Position numbers and translations under genes: made by a program | Notes under the pieces: model-generated | The model's input: the letters and a program-made list of their open reading frames with translations, nothing else | Told to the model about the DNA's origin: nothing | Databases searched by the model: none | In this document: one piece after another, positions 47,101 through 55,062 of the stretch | How the letters are laid out: every line of letters begins with the position of its first letter | How positions within the stretch are numbered: the stretch's first letter is position 1 | NCBI RefSeq assembly: GCF_004336745.1 | Contig: NZ_SJXD01000011.1 | Coordinates: 434,001-498,000 of the forward strand | Source: Roseococcus sp. SYP-B2431 | GTDB taxonomy: Bacteria > Pseudomonadota > Alphaproteobacteria > Acetobacterales > Acetobacteraceae | DNA: 64,000 nucleotides | Direction: 5' to 3'

Positions 47101-48181
47101 CACCGTCATCCTCGGCAATGCCGAGATGCTGGCGGACAGCCTGGGCGAGGGGCCGCAGGCAGACCCGGCCCTCAGGAGCATGGCCGAGGTCGTGGCCGCG
47201 GCCGCCGAGCGCGGCGCGGCGCTGACGGGCCGCCTGCTCGCCTTCTCGCGGCGCCAGGCGCTCGATCCCAAGACGGTCGATCTGAACCAGCTGCTGGCCT
47301 CGCTCGTGCAGATGCTGCGCCGCACGCTGGGCGGCGAGGTCGAGCTGGCCATCATGGCCGCGCCGGGGCTGTGGAGCGCGCTGATCGACCCGCCGCAGCT
47401 GGAGAACGCGGTGCTGAACCTCTGCCTCAACGCCCGGGACGCCATGCCGGGCGGAGGCCGTCTGGTGATCGAGACCGAGAACGTGACCCTCGACGGCACC
47501 TATGCCCTGGCCGAGGAGATGGCGCCCGGCGAATATGTCACGGTGGCGGTGACGGATACCGGCACGGGCATGACCCCCGAGATCGCCGCCCAGGCCTTCG
47601 AGCCCTTCTTCACCACCAAGGAGGTGGGCGCGGGCAGCGGCCTCGGCCTGTCGATGGTCTACGGCTTCGTGAAGCAGTCGAACGGCCATGTGAAGATCTA
47701 TTCGGAGGTGGGGCACGGCACCTCGGTGAAGATGTACATCCCGCGCGCCCGTCAGGCCGGCCTGCGGAGCGCGCCGCCGCCGGAGGCCGAGCGTCTTCCG
47801 GGCGGGACGGAGCACATCCTGCTCGCCGAGGACGACCCGCTGGTTCGCGCCCATGCGGTGCGCCAGCTGCGCGAGCTCGGCTATCGCGTCACCGTCGCGT
47901 CCGGCGGGGCGGAGGCCCTGGCGGCGCTGCCCCCGCCGGGAGAGGTCGATCTGCTCTTCACCGATGTGGTGATGCCCGGCGGCATGAACGGCCAGGAGCT
48001 GGCGCGGGAGGTGACGCGGCTGCGTCCCGGCCTGCCGGTGCTCTTCACCTCCGGCTATACGGAGAACGCGATCATGCAGCAGGGCCGGTTGGCACCGGGC
48101 GTGATGCTGCTGCAGAAGCCGTACCGGCGGCGCGAGCTGGCGGAGAAGATCCGGCAGGCGCTCGACTCGCGGGCTTCCTGA
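44144..48181 (+). CDS. Large multi-sensor hybrid histidine kinase (2 GAF, about 5 PAS, HisKA, HATPase, receiver)
   Basis: A 1345-residue cytoplasmic kinase with no membrane segment. Order, roughly: GAF (20-165), second GAF-like (170-345), PAS repeats (355-475, 480-600, 605-700, 705-840, 845-960), HisKA with 'LTGGIAHDFNNLLTVILGN' (His980), ATPase with 'LENAVLNLCLNARDAMPGGG' and 'GSGLGLSMVYGFVKQSNG', and a C-terminal receiver with Asp1274 in 'LLFTDVVMPGG'. One PAS has 'GRTPRVLQGP', LOV-like but with Pro instead of the photoactive Cys. The start is a TTG at 44144 without a well-spaced ribosome site. Output probably reaches the neighbouring c-di-GMP genes; that is inference. Confidence 0.9.
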   Translation: MKTEPDARSQEDARLEALRRYAVLDTVPEAAYDRVVRLAARFFRVPMALISFVDAERQWFKARIGIDLAETPRAIAFCNRTIEGREICLVPDAALDPRFADNPLVLGQPHIRFYAGVPLVTPDGHALGSLCVLDTEPRADFSPEDHHALAELAAIVVDELELRCALAGLRREARRSELRGRLLEATAGAGGFKAATDGAMAAVREATGALVCLLFRLAPDGRRLQIVGGQGRGGIVDEAYLARLREIGMTIENSASGQAIRSERQLVFEHFHPGLLDRYPGMRLNAEHGGRAQIVTPVLSGDDKYAMALSFGAEVTDLRVARDMLAEAASTMRPLLRRLRDLEETELFRRAAEASDDGVVIGITDHAEGQGPTIRYVNEAFLRMTGYAREEIIGQRTSILAPPDPQPDFDDRIQEELLAGRMVHREARNRRRDGSIFWAEISIAPLFDQTGWFTHWVAIRRDITARRAEAQALAESEASFRHFFEQHPAPMWVYDKETLRFLEVNRTVVAEYGWSRDELLRMSVLDIRPEEDREAARAFMVGERAGFSESGPWRHRTKSGEIRLVQIRSQVTEHHGRPAGIVAVWNLTERMEAEKAARELAADLRATFESIDDGFYTLDRDWRFAYANATAQKLLRPEGPELVGQLIWELWPDLVESELGERFRRVARTRETERFAFRYPAYDAWYMVAAYPSRGGITVWFRDVSVEHRRNERLRVLEAAVANLNDIIMITEAEPIRGEGPRIVYVNPAFERITGYRAEEVIGRTPRVLQGPGTSRPDLDRVVAALEAWKPVRAELLNYRKDGGEFWLDMDIAPVADAKGWYTQWVAVERDVTERRRAQEQLEQQAQMLAQARDAILVRGLDQRILYWNRSAERIYGWAREEVLGRDAAELFYAETAAFEAAHAQLMEDGFWNGRIEQRRKDGARLVIEGNWTLLRHEDGRPRAILAVNADVTERVALEGRLRQAQRMEAVGQLTGGIAHDFNNLLTVILGNAEMLADSLGEGPQADPALRSMAEVVAAAAERGAALTGRLLAFSRRQALDPKTVDLNQLLASLVQMLRRTLGGEVELAIMAAPGLWSALIDPPQLENAVLNLCLNARDAMPGGGRLVIETENVTLDGTYALAEEMAPGEYVTVAVTDTGTGMTPEIAAQAFEPFFTTKEVGAGSGLGLSMVYGFVKQSNGHVKIYSEVGHGTSVKMYIPRARQAGLRSAPPPEAERLPGGTEHILLAEDDPLVRAHAVRQLRELGYRVTVASGGAEALAALPPPGEVDLLFTDVVMPGGMNGQELAREVTRLRPGLPVLFTSGYTENAIMQQGRLAPGVMLLQKPYRRRELAEKIRQALDSRAS

Positions 48182-48195
48182 CCGGCGCCCCGGTC
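48180..48195. terminator. Short hairpin between convergent kinase and GH8 genes
   Basis: GACCGG (48180-48185), loop CGCC, CCGGTC (48190-48195): a perfect stem that includes the last base pair of the kinase stop codon. It lies in the 43-base gap between two convergent genes and could end both transcripts. No T-run is present on either side. Confidence 0.4.
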
Positions 48196-48224
48196 GCCGA
48201 TCTGTCGAGCGACTGTCGACCCGC

Positions 48225-49349
48225 TCAGCGCGAGGCGATGATCAGGCTGCCCTGGGTGTCGGCCGTCGCCGCGCGGACCAGGAGTCGCAGCACGCTCGCG
48301 TAATAGGCCTCCGGGCGGATGGCAGCCTCCGGGCCGCGCGAGACCTGCCGCTGCCCGCTGCCGATGGCGGCGAGGCGGGCGATCGCGGCGATGCCGGGAT
48401 CGGCGGCATAGCTGGAGGTGACGCCGGTCCGCAGGTCGGTCCAGGCGGGCATCTGCCGGAAGGACGGGTCGTGCCAGAACTTCGCAGCGGCCTCGACCAT
48501 GGGCTCGGCGCCGAAGCCACCCCAGACCATGTAGAGCGGCACGCGGCAGGCGTCGTAGGAGAAGCGCGCGGGGTGGCGGGGTGCGAGGCCGGGCAGGCCG
48601 GAACCGTTGCGGGCCACGGCGACCCAGTCGGCGATCAGGCCGAAGCGGCCGAAGCGGGCGGTCCGGGCGAGGCGCAGGCCGGTCGCTTCCAGCTGGGCCC
48701 AGACCGGCGAGGGCGCCACGGCCCGGAGCGCCTGGAAGGCGGGATAGATGTAGTAGCTGGGGTTGGTGGTCACCGCCGTGTGGTCCAGGAAGCCCTCGGA
48801 GCCCGGCAGCAGGTAGGTCCGCTCGCCCGCCTGGACGGTCATGCGGGCCAGGATGTCGCGGGCCGTGGCGGCGGCCAGCAGGCGCAGGCCGGGCTGGCTC
48901 CATTTCTCGGCCGCCTCGGTCAGCGCCCAGGCGATCATCAGGTCGCCGTCGGTCGCGTTGTTCCGGTCGCCGGGGCGGCCGCCGGGCTCGCCGGGGCGGA
49001 AGCACCAGGCATAGAGGCTGTCGGTCGGGCGGGAGAGGTTGCCGCGCGTCCAGTTCAAGAGGCGGCGGAAGGTCTCCTGGTCGTCGAAGCGGACGGCGAG
49101 GAGCATCGCGAAGCCCTGGCCCTCGGAATGCGAGACATGGCCGTTGATGTTGTCGACGACACGGCCGTCGCGGGTCAGGAAGCGGGTCTTGAAGTGATCC
49201 CACTCGATCAGGGCGGCGACGCCGCCGGCGGGCGCGGAGCCCCGGGCGGCGGCCGCGGCGGGAAGCAGGGCGGTCGCCGTCGCAGCGCCGAGGACGGCGC
49301 GGCGCGTGACGGCGGCAAGAACTTCTTGCGTGGGGACTTGCGCGTCCAT
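48225..49349 (-). CDS. Glycoside hydrolase family 8 endoglucanase (cellulase)
   Basis: A 374-residue GH8 enzyme with an N-terminal Tat/Sec-like signal ('TRRAVLGAATATALLPAAAAA', residues 15-35). The general acid is in 'HVSHSEGQGFAMLLAV' (Glu76) and the catalytic aspartate region is 'NNATDGDLMIAWAL' (Asp134, Asp136). 'SYDACRVPLYMVWGGFG' is a further family stretch. This type (BcsZ-like) trims cellulose or similar beta-glucans in the periplasm during export. No bcs synthase genes are present in the window. The ATG at 49349 follows GAGGAA. Confidence 0.93.
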   Translation of the reverse strand: MDAQVPTQEVLAAVTRRAVLGAATATALLPAAAAARGSAPAGGVAALIEWDHFKTRFLTRDGRVVDNINGHVSHSEGQGFAMLLAVRFDDQETFRRLLNWTRGNLSRPTDSLYAWCFRPGEPGGRPGDRNNATDGDLMIAWALTEAAEKWSQPGLRLLAAATARDILARMTVQAGERTYLLPGSEGFLDHTAVTTNPSYYIYPAFQALRAVAPSPVWAQLEATGLRLARTARFGRFGLIADWVAVARNGSGLPGLAPRHPARFSYDACRVPLYMVWGGFGAEPMVEAAAKFWHDPSFRQMPAWTDLRTGVTSSYAADPGIAAIARLAAIGSGQRQVSRGPEAAIRPEAYYASVLRLLVRAATADTQGSLIIASR

Positions 49350-49379
49350 GGTTGAATTCCTCGCCTTGCTGACACGCAA

Positions 49380-49811
49380 GAGTTAAGATTCGAGGGTTCT
49401 CCAATCCATGTAAGAAGTATGGTGAAATGTAGCGGTGAATTGGTATGATACGCTATTTGTAGATTTGATTGCGGGGCTGAGCGGTTAATGTGTGAATCCG
49501 GATACTGCAATGAGGTTCACGAACACCGATGCTCCACAGAGCCCTGCCATTCGATCCACGTTTCCCCACAATTGGTGAGAGACCGATGGAGAATTCCGGA
49601 TGGGGAGGGTTCGCGAGAAGGACCGCGAACCGACCGCGGCGATTGCAAGCGGCCTCCGCCATCGCCGGACCCCTTGGATCCCGAGGCCCGGCCGGGACGG
49701 GGCGCGAAAGCCGTGCAGGTCCACGACACTAATGCACGTCTCACTGCAACATCGCGCCCGTTCCGGCACTTACTGTCCTGTTCATCGCAACCGCGCCGAG
49801 ATGAATCCGCG
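49380..49811. promoter_or_regulatory. Gene-free, AT-rich divergent region between GH8 and HD-GYP genes
   Basis: About 460 bases separate the two divergent start codons. The first 180 (49380-49560) are much richer in A+T than the rest of the window (for example 'tacgctatttgtagattt'). Open frames here translate into sequences with no family resemblance and end abruptly. Promoters for both genes must lie here. I see no long inverted repeat. Confidence 0.5.
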
Positions 49812-50576
49812 ATGCCCATCGGCTTTCCAGGGATTGCCGCAGATGCCCTTCCGGCCCGGGAGGCCGCCAGGCCGCGCGGCCGGCCGGCCAGCGGCGAGGC
49901 CCTGGCGCGAGGCCCCGGCGCGCGACTGGGCCTCTGCCTGGAGCTCCGCGCGCGGGAGCTGATCCGCCGGCTGCACGATCACGACCCCGCCAGCGCCGCC
50001 CACTCCCTCCGCGTGTCGGAGATCACCATGGCCATGTGGCGCGTCGCGCCCGACCTCCTGGGCAGCCCGGAGACGGCGCTGTTCGGGAGCCTGCTGCACG
50101 ATGTCGGCAAGCTCCACGTGCCGCGGGCCATCCTGACCTCCCGGCGGATCCTGGACCCGGAGGAGCGGGCGGCGATCTCCTCCCATGCCGGGATGGGCGC
50201 GGAGCTGCTCCTCGCCCAGGGATTTCCGGAGTCCATCGCGGCCGTCGCGCGCGGCCATCACGAGCGCTGGTCGGGCGGCGGCTATCCGACGGGGCTGGCG
50301 GCGCGGTTCCAGACGCCGATCGTCCGTGCCGTCGCCGTCGCCGATGCCTTCGATGCGATGACCGACCCCGGCCGCGCCTATCGTGCTCCGCTCGGCCGGA
50401 GGGAGGCCCTGCGCGAGGTGGCCGCCTGCGCCGGAACGCATTTCGAGCCCCGCGCCGCGGAGATGCTGGCCGAGAGCCTGTCCGGCCGGGGGGCCGGCCT
50501 GCGGCGGCACCGCCCCGTCCGGTCGGCTCGCCGGAAGCGGGCCCGGCATGCGGCGGAACTGGCGGCCGCCCTCTGA
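49812..50576 (+). CDS. HD-GYP domain protein (putative c-di-GMP phosphodiesterase, altered motif)
   Basis: A 254-residue HD-GYP protein. Metal motifs: His65 region 'SAAHSLRVS', 'SLLHDVGKLHVP' (His96-Asp97, Lys100), 'SSHAGMGAELL', and 'ARGHHERWSGGGYPTGLA' (residues 147-162). In active enzymes the last reads HHExxDGxGYP; here Ser154 replaces the Asp. 'AVADAFDAMTD' is normal. So it may still cut c-di-GMP or act as a sensor. The ATG at 49812 is chosen; the N-terminal 40 residues are low-complexity. Followed after 11 bases by the PAS-GGDEF gene. Confidence 0.85.
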   Translation: MPIGFPGIAADALPAREAARPRGRPASGEALARGPGARLGLCLELRARELIRRLHDHDPASAAHSLRVSEITMAMWRVAPDLLGSPETALFGSLLHDVGKLHVPRAILTSRRILDPEERAAISSHAGMGAELLLAQGFPESIAAVARGHHERWSGGGYPTGLAARFQTPIVRAVAVADAFDAMTDPGRAYRAPLGRREALREVAACAGTHFEPRAAEMLAESLSGRGAGLRRHRPVRSARRKRARHAAELAAAL

Positions 50577-50587
50577 GCCGGCCGGTC

Positions 50588-51529
50588 GTGTCCGCCCGTC
50601 CGACCGCCGGCGGCGCGCTCCGGCGTCTGCCCCGCGCGACCTCCCGCAGGCCGGTCCTGCCGGACTTCCGCGGCCTCGTGGAGGGCCTCCAGCACGCGGT
50701 GATCCTGACCGACGCGGAGCTCGAGCCGCCGGGTCCGACCATCCTCTACGTGAATCCCGCCTTCACCCGCCTCACCGGCTACGCGCCCGAGGAGGTGATC
50801 GGCCGCAGCCCTCGCCTGCTGCAGGGACCGGGCACCGACCGCATCACGCTCCGGTCCATCGGCTCGGCCCTGCGGCTCGGGGAGGGCGGGCAATGGAAGC
50901 TCCTCAACCAGGGGCGGGACGGGACGCCCTACTGGGCGGAACTGCGCATCGCCCCGCTCCGCGCGCCGGACGGGACCGTCGAGCAATTCGCCGGCTTCCA
51001 GCGTCCCAGTCATCCGACGCTCGAATGGGGCGATGGCGACGGGGCCAGGGACGGCCGCGACGCGCTGACCGGCCTGTCGGACCGGCGGGCCCTGGCGGCC
51101 GAGGTGCTGCGGCACCTCAGGGGCGAGGCGGCGGCGCAGCTCTGCCTGGTCCATCTGGGCGTCGACCATTTCCGCGCGCTGAACGAGGCGGTGGACCCTC
51201 CGGTCGGCGACGCGGTCCTGCTGGCCTTCGCGGATATCCTCTCGGCCAGCCTGCGGCGCAGCGATGGGCTGGCCCGGATCGGCGCCGAGGAATTCGCCAT
51301 CTGCATGCCCGGCATCCGGCTCGTCGAGGCGCGTGGGCTGGCCGAGCGCCTGCGGCGGATCGTCGAGACCGAGCCCTTCGCCACCCCGGCGGGGCCGCTG
51401 CCCGTCACCTGCAGCCTGGGGATGACCATGGGCCGGCCTGGAGAATCGGTGGCCGAGCTGCTGGAAAGGGCCGGTGCCGCGCTGGACGCGGCGCGGCGCG
51501 AGGGCGGCAACCGCCTCGTGATGGGCTGA
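50588..51529 (+). CDS. PAS-GGDEF protein with degenerate active site
   Basis: A 313-residue protein: PAS domain (about residues 25-140, 'LYVNPAFTRLTGYAPEEVIGRSPRLLQGP') and a diguanylate-cyclase fold (about 155-310, 'DALTGLSDRRALAAEVL'). The catalytic signature is GAEEF (232-236) instead of GGDEF/GGEEF, and the first metal aspartate position reads Gly in 'LGVDHFRALNE'. Both changes suggest little or no cyclase activity. The GTG at 50588 follows the HD-GYP stop by 11 bases, so the two form an operon. Confidence 0.85.
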   Translation: MSARPTAGGALRRLPRATSRRPVLPDFRGLVEGLQHAVILTDAELEPPGPTILYVNPAFTRLTGYAPEEVIGRSPRLLQGPGTDRITLRSIGSALRLGEGGQWKLLNQGRDGTPYWAELRIAPLRAPDGTVEQFAGFQRPSHPTLEWGDGDGARDGRDALTGLSDRRALAAEVLRHLRGEAAAQLCLVHLGVDHFRALNEAVDPPVGDAVLLAFADILSASLRRSDGLARIGAEEFAICMPGIRLVEARGLAERLRRIVETEPFATPAGPLPVTCSLGMTMGRPGESVAELLERAGAALDAARREGGNRLVMG

Positions 51530-51614
51530 GGCGGCGCTCGCCGCCCTCCGCCGGGGCACCGGCTCCCGCCGCGGCAGCGCGGAATCGGCCGGCTGGTCTG
51601 TCGAGCCGGGGCTG

Positions 51615-52475
51615 CTACCCCAGATAGTCCTTCATCGCCGCCGAATAGGGCTCCTCGCGGGTCCAGCGCGCCATGGCGCCCTGCTCCGGCAGCCCGGTCA
51701 GCGCCGAGGGCGAGACGCCGTCGCGCAGCGCCTTCAGCGTCGCGTGGATGGCCTGCGCCGCCGCCTGGCTCGGCGCATGGCCCTGCAGCGCGATGCGCAC
51801 GCCGCGGCTGGCCAGGTAGTCGCGGTCGGCGATCTCGGGCGAGAGCGTGCCGAGGATGAGGGGCTGCTTCGCCACCTCCGCGGCCGCGTCCAGCTCGTCG
51901 CGCGTGGTGACGCCGGTGAGGAAGATCCCGTCGGTGCCCGTGCCGTTATAGGCCTTGATGCGCGCCAGGCAGTCCTCCTTCGAGGTGACGTTCATCGCCC
52001 CCGTCCGCGCGAAGATGCAGAGCGATCTGTCGGCCTTCGCCGCCACCGCCGCCCTCATCTTGCCGACGCCCTCCTCGAGGGAGATGAGGCGCGGCCGGGG
52101 CGCGCCGTAGGGGCGGGGGAGCTCCGTGTCCTCGATGGACATGGCGGCGATGCCGGCCACCTCGCATTCCTCGACCGTGCGCTGCACGTTGAGCGCATTG
52201 CCGTAGCCATGGTCGGCATCCACCACCAGCGGCAGCGAGCCGGCGCGGGTGATGCGGCGGCACTGCTGCGCGAATTCGGTCAGCGTGATGAGGATGTGGT
52301 CGGGCGCGCCCAGGATGGCGAGCGAGGCGGTGGAGCCGGCGAACATGCCCAGCTCGAAGCCCAGCTCCTCGGCGATGCGGGCGGAGAGCGGATCGTGCAC
52401 CGAGGCGGGGTGGACGCAGGCGCGGCCCTCCAGGACGGCGCGGGCGCGCTGGCGGCGTTCGGTGACGGTCTTCAT
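51615..52475 (-). CDS. Isocitrate lyase/PEP mutase family protein, oxaloacetate decarboxylase-like
   Basis: A 286-residue TIM-barrel enzyme of the ICL/PEPM superfamily. Seen: 'HPASVHDPLSARIAEELGFELGMFAGSTASLAILG' (about residues 22-56), the Mg site 'LPLVVDADHGYGNALNVQRTVEECEVAGIAAMSIEDTELP' (about 81-120) and 'SLCIFARTGAM'. The pattern fits the oxaloacetate decarboxylase subgroup; it lacks the isocitrate lyase KKCGH motif. Stands alone, convergent with the PAS-GGDEF gene. Confidence 0.85.
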   Translation of the reverse strand: MKTVTERRQRARAVLEGRACVHPASVHDPLSARIAEELGFELGMFAGSTASLAILGAPDHILITLTEFAQQCRRITRAGSLPLVVDADHGYGNALNVQRTVEECEVAGIAAMSIEDTELPRPYGAPRPRLISLEEGVGKMRAAVAAKADRSLCIFARTGAMNVTSKEDCLARIKAYNGTGTDGIFLTGVTTRDELDAAAEVAKQPLILGTLSPEIADRDYLASRGVRIALQGHAPSQAAAQAIHATLKALRDGVSPSALTGLPEQGAMARWTREEPYSAAMKDYLG

Positions 52476-52576
52476 ACGCAGTTCCCCCTCGGCGCATGAT
52501 CGTCGAAGGCGGCATCGCCGGAGACGTGAATCATGCCCTCAAACAAGTCCCGCCGAGTGTTGCGCGGGATGGGGGG

Positions 52577-53062
52577 CTAGTGAAGGGCACCCCAGCGCTC
52601 GACGGCCGGCTCCGCGCTCGCCCAGCGCCACCGCGCGCCGTTGCGGCAGATATTGGCGTTGAACCAGTCGACCGTCTCGCCGTCCACGACCGAGAAGACG
52701 ATCTCCCGGCAGGGCGCCAGCGGGTTGTCGATGTCGCGCACCAGATGCACCACGCCGCGCTCGTTGCCGATGGGGATGGTGTGGCGGATCTCCCAGGGCG
52801 CCTGGCCGCCGGGCGGCAGCGCTCCGGCCGCCGCGGCGATGGCGTCCTGCGTCGAATCCTGCCGCGAGCGGCCATAGTATTTCAGCGCATAGTCCGTGGC
52901 GGCGGTGACGCCGAGGCCGATCGCCACGCCCACGCCGGGATTCACCGTGCCCGCGCCGCTGACGATCGCCGCGCCCGCGCCGAGAATTTGCGGCGCCGCC
53001 CGCACGGCGTCGCAGCCGGCGAGCAGTCCCGCCAGGAGCGCCAAGGGCAGCAGGCGCCTCAT
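52577..53062 (-). CDS. Putative lipoprotein, paralogue of the upstream gene
   Basis: A 161-residue lipoprotein: 'MRRLLPLALLAGLLAGC' gives the lipobox cysteine at residue 17. A Gly/Ala-rich hydrophobic stretch ('GAGAAIVSGAGTVNPGVGVAIGLGVTAATDYALKYYG') follows, then a beta-type domain with 'REIVFSVVDGETVDWFNANICRNGARWRWASAEPAVERWGALH'. The last 20 residues nearly repeat the end of the neighbouring protein. It overlaps that gene by four bases (ATGA). Function unknown. Confidence 0.82.
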   Translation of the reverse strand: MRRLLPLALLAGLLAGCDAVRAAPQILGAGAAIVSGAGTVNPGVGVAIGLGVTAATDYALKYYGRSRQDSTQDAIAAAAGALPPGGQAPWEIRHTIPIGNERGVVHLVRDIDNPLAPCREIVFSVVDGETVDWFNANICRNGARWRWASAEPAVERWGALH

Positions 53063-53571
53063 TGCAGCGATCCCCAGCGCTCCGTCGCCGGCTCCGCGCT
53101 GGCCCAGCGCCAGCGCGCGGCGTCGCGGCAGATCATCGCCGTGTAGAAGCTGCGCCGGGGCTCGCCGCGTTCCTCCTTGTCCACCGAGAAGACGATCTCG
53201 CGGCAGGCGAAGGCGCCGTTGCCGATCACGCGCGTGACCACCACCTGGCCCTGCTCGTCCGACTCGATGGGGACGCTGTGCCGGATGCTCCAGGCGCCGA
53301 CCTGGCCCGGGCGAAGGGCGCCCGCGGCTTCCGCCACGGCGTTCTGCGCATTCCGGTGCACGCGGCGCTGGGCGTATTGCAGCCCGGCCCGCGCGCCGGC
53401 CGAGACGCCGAGGCCGATGCCGGCGGCCACGGTCGCGTTGCTGGTGGCGGCGGTCGCGATGCCGGCTCCGGCGACGCCCGCCGCGGTCTCCGTCCCGGCG
53501 CCCAGCAGCGATCCGCATCCGGCGAGAAGCGGGGCCATCGCCGCCATCGCAAGCCATCTTCCCAGTCGCAT
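53059..53571 (-). CDS. Putative lipoprotein, first of a tandem paralogous pair
   Basis: A 170-residue lipoprotein with signal 'MRLGRWLAMAAMAPLLAGC' (cysteine at residue 19). Like its neighbour it has a Gly/Ala stretch ('GVAGAGIATAATSNATVAAGIGLGVSAGARAGLQYAQ') and a C-terminal domain with 'REIVFSVDKEERGEPRRSFYTAMICRDAARWRWASAEPATERWGSLQ'. The shared order and the near-identical last 20 residues show tandem duplication. The ATG at 53571 is chosen because it fits the signal peptide. Role unknown, probably periplasmic. Confidence 0.82.
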   Translation of the reverse strand: MRLGRWLAMAAMAPLLAGCGSLLGAGTETAAGVAGAGIATAATSNATVAAGIGLGVSAGARAGLQYAQRRVHRNAQNAVAEAAGALRPGQVGAWSIRHSVPIESDEQGQVVVTRVIGNGAFACREIVFSVDKEERGEPRRSFYTAMICRDAARWRWASAEPATERWGSLQ

Positions 53572-53913
53572 CCGCCGTCGTCTCCGCTCAACAGTTTCGG
53601 AACGCCCCGGAAGCGGCCTGGTCACCGGGGCTGGTGGGACGATCGTCATCATGGGGCGCTGCCGACCCTTACCCCGTCGCGCCAGGCGTCGCCAGATCGG
53701 GCGAGCCGGCGGCCCGTGTCGCAGAGGCGGCGCAAGTGGCCCGTGTCGAAGGCCGGCAGCAGGGCCAGCAGGAGCAGGCGTCCGATCATCGGAAGGACGG
53801 AAGGAGTCGGGCGGCCCCGGCTTGCCGCCGCTCCGTGCGAAACCTGCCCCCGGGGTGATTTCGCGCAGGGCGATCCTGCTCTAGCCTCCGCGGCGACGAG
53901 TGGGAGAGACGTG
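53572..53913. other. 342-base region without a convincing gene
   Basis: Divergent region between the lipoprotein pair and the alpha-hydroxyacid oxidase. Open frames here are GC-driven and show no family features. The only structured element seen is the two-part upstream sequence at 53854-53884, described separately, just before the oxidase. Confidence 0.6.
53854..53884 (+). promoter_or_regulatory. Two-part upstream element (copy A), probable promoter
   Basis: GGTGATTTCGC, eight bases, ATCCTGCTCTAG. The same layout (one mismatch in the first block, second block identical) occurs at 60802-60832 before the uracil-DNA glycosylase-like gene. Taking TTTCGC as a -35-like box, a 17-base spacer leads to TAGCCT. 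It ends 29 bases before the oxidase ATG. A shared promoter or regulator site is the best explanation; this is inference from two copies. Confidence 0.5.
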
Positions 53914-54999
53914 ATGGTCAGTGACAACGAGGGCCGCTTCCTGTGCCTTCACGAATTCGTGAAGGCGGCGAAGCACAAGCTGAGCCCGAACATCTGGGAC
54001 TACCTGGTGGGCGCGACCGAGACGGAGACGACGCTGCGCCGCAACCGCATGGCGATCGACACCGTGGCGCTGCGCCCGCGCGTGCTGAACGACGTCTCCA
54101 AGGTCGATGCCAGCGTGGACTTCTTCGGCCACAGGATCCGCCTGCCGGTCTTCTGCGCGCCCGTCGGCTCGCTGGAGAGCTTCGAGCCGGGCGGCGGCGC
54201 GACGGTGGCGCAGGGCGCCGGCGCCTTCGGCGTGCCCTATATGCTGTCGAGCGTGAGCCAGCCGGGCCTCGAGGCCTGCGCCCAGGCGGCGTCAGGCCCG
54301 AAGATTTTCCAGCTCTACGTGCGGGGCGGCGACGAGTGGGTGGACGAGATCGTCGAGCGCGCCATCGCGGCCGGCTACGACGCCTTCTGCATGACGGTGG
54401 ACACCGCCCATTACAGCCGCCGCGAGCGCGACATCGCCAAGCGCTTCGTGAAGACCTGGCGCGCCGCCAATTCCGGCATGGACCACCAGGCCGCGCTCTC
54501 CTGGCGCGAGGTGAAGCGCTTCAAGGACAAGTACAGGATCCCACTGATCCTCAAGGGCATCGGCACGGGCGAGGACGCCGCCATCGCCTGCGACCACGGC
54601 GTGGACGTGGTCTATTGCTCGAATCATGGCGGGCGGCAGCTCGATGGCGGGCGCGGCTCGCTCGACATCGTCCCCGAGATCGTCGAGGCCGTCGCCGGCC
54701 GCGCGAAGATCATGGTGGACGGCAGCTTCACCCGCGGCACGGATCTCGTGAAGGCGATCGCGCTGGGCGCCGACTGGGTCGGGCTCGGGCGGCTCTACCT
54801 CTACGCGCTGGCGGCGGACGGGGCCTCGGGCATGCGCACGATGTTCGAGATCCTGGAGGACGAGACCATCAAGGCGCTCGGCCTGACCGGGGTGAACAGC
54901 TTCGCGCAGCTCAATCGCAGCCACGTGCATCTCGGCGCGCCGCCGGTGCTCTTCCCGCATGTGCACAGCGCGTTTCCGCTGCTGGGCGAGGACTACTGA
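53914..54999 (+). CDS. FMN-dependent alpha-hydroxyacid oxidase/dehydrogenase
   Basis: A 361-residue flavoprotein of the glycolate oxidase/lactate dehydrogenase (LldD) family, which oxidises L-2-hydroxy acids. Key positions: Tyr30 ('WDYLVGATETETTLRRN'), 'FQLYVRGGDEW', Lys214 ('LILKGIGTGEDA'), and the active-site 'SNHGGRQLDGG' with His238 and Arg241. 'MVDGSFTRGTDLVKAIALGADWVGLGRLYLYAL' is the FMN phosphate site. Substrate could be lactate, glycolate or mandelate. The ATG at 53914 follows GGGAGAG. Confidence 0.92.
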   Translation: MVSDNEGRFLCLHEFVKAAKHKLSPNIWDYLVGATETETTLRRNRMAIDTVALRPRVLNDVSKVDASVDFFGHRIRLPVFCAPVGSLESFEPGGGATVAQGAGAFGVPYMLSSVSQPGLEACAQAASGPKIFQLYVRGGDEWVDEIVERAIAAGYDAFCMTVDTAHYSRRERDIAKRFVKTWRAANSGMDHQAALSWREVKRFKDKYRIPLILKGIGTGEDAAIACDHGVDVVYCSNHGGRQLDGGRGSLDIVPEIVEAVAGRAKIMVDGSFTRGTDLVKAIALGADWVGLGRLYLYALAADGASGMRTMFEILEDETIKALGLTGVNSFAQLNRSHVHLGAPPVLFPHVHSAFPLLGEDY

Positions 55000-55062
55000 C
55001 GGGGCCTTTCCTCTGGTCCTTCCCACTTGCGGCGCGCCCGTCGGCGCGCCCATATTGGCCTC

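Noticed and set aside
44120-47854. 1244-codon open frame on the minus strand across the kinase gene
   Set aside because: It is a shadow of the plus-strand coding bias; its His/Arg/Gly-rich translation has no family features.
49488-49811. N-terminal extension of the HD-GYP protein to 49488
   Set aside because: The extra 108 codons are Arg/Pro/Cys-rich, AT-composition shifts inside, and no family match exists; an ATG at 49812 gives a normal protein.
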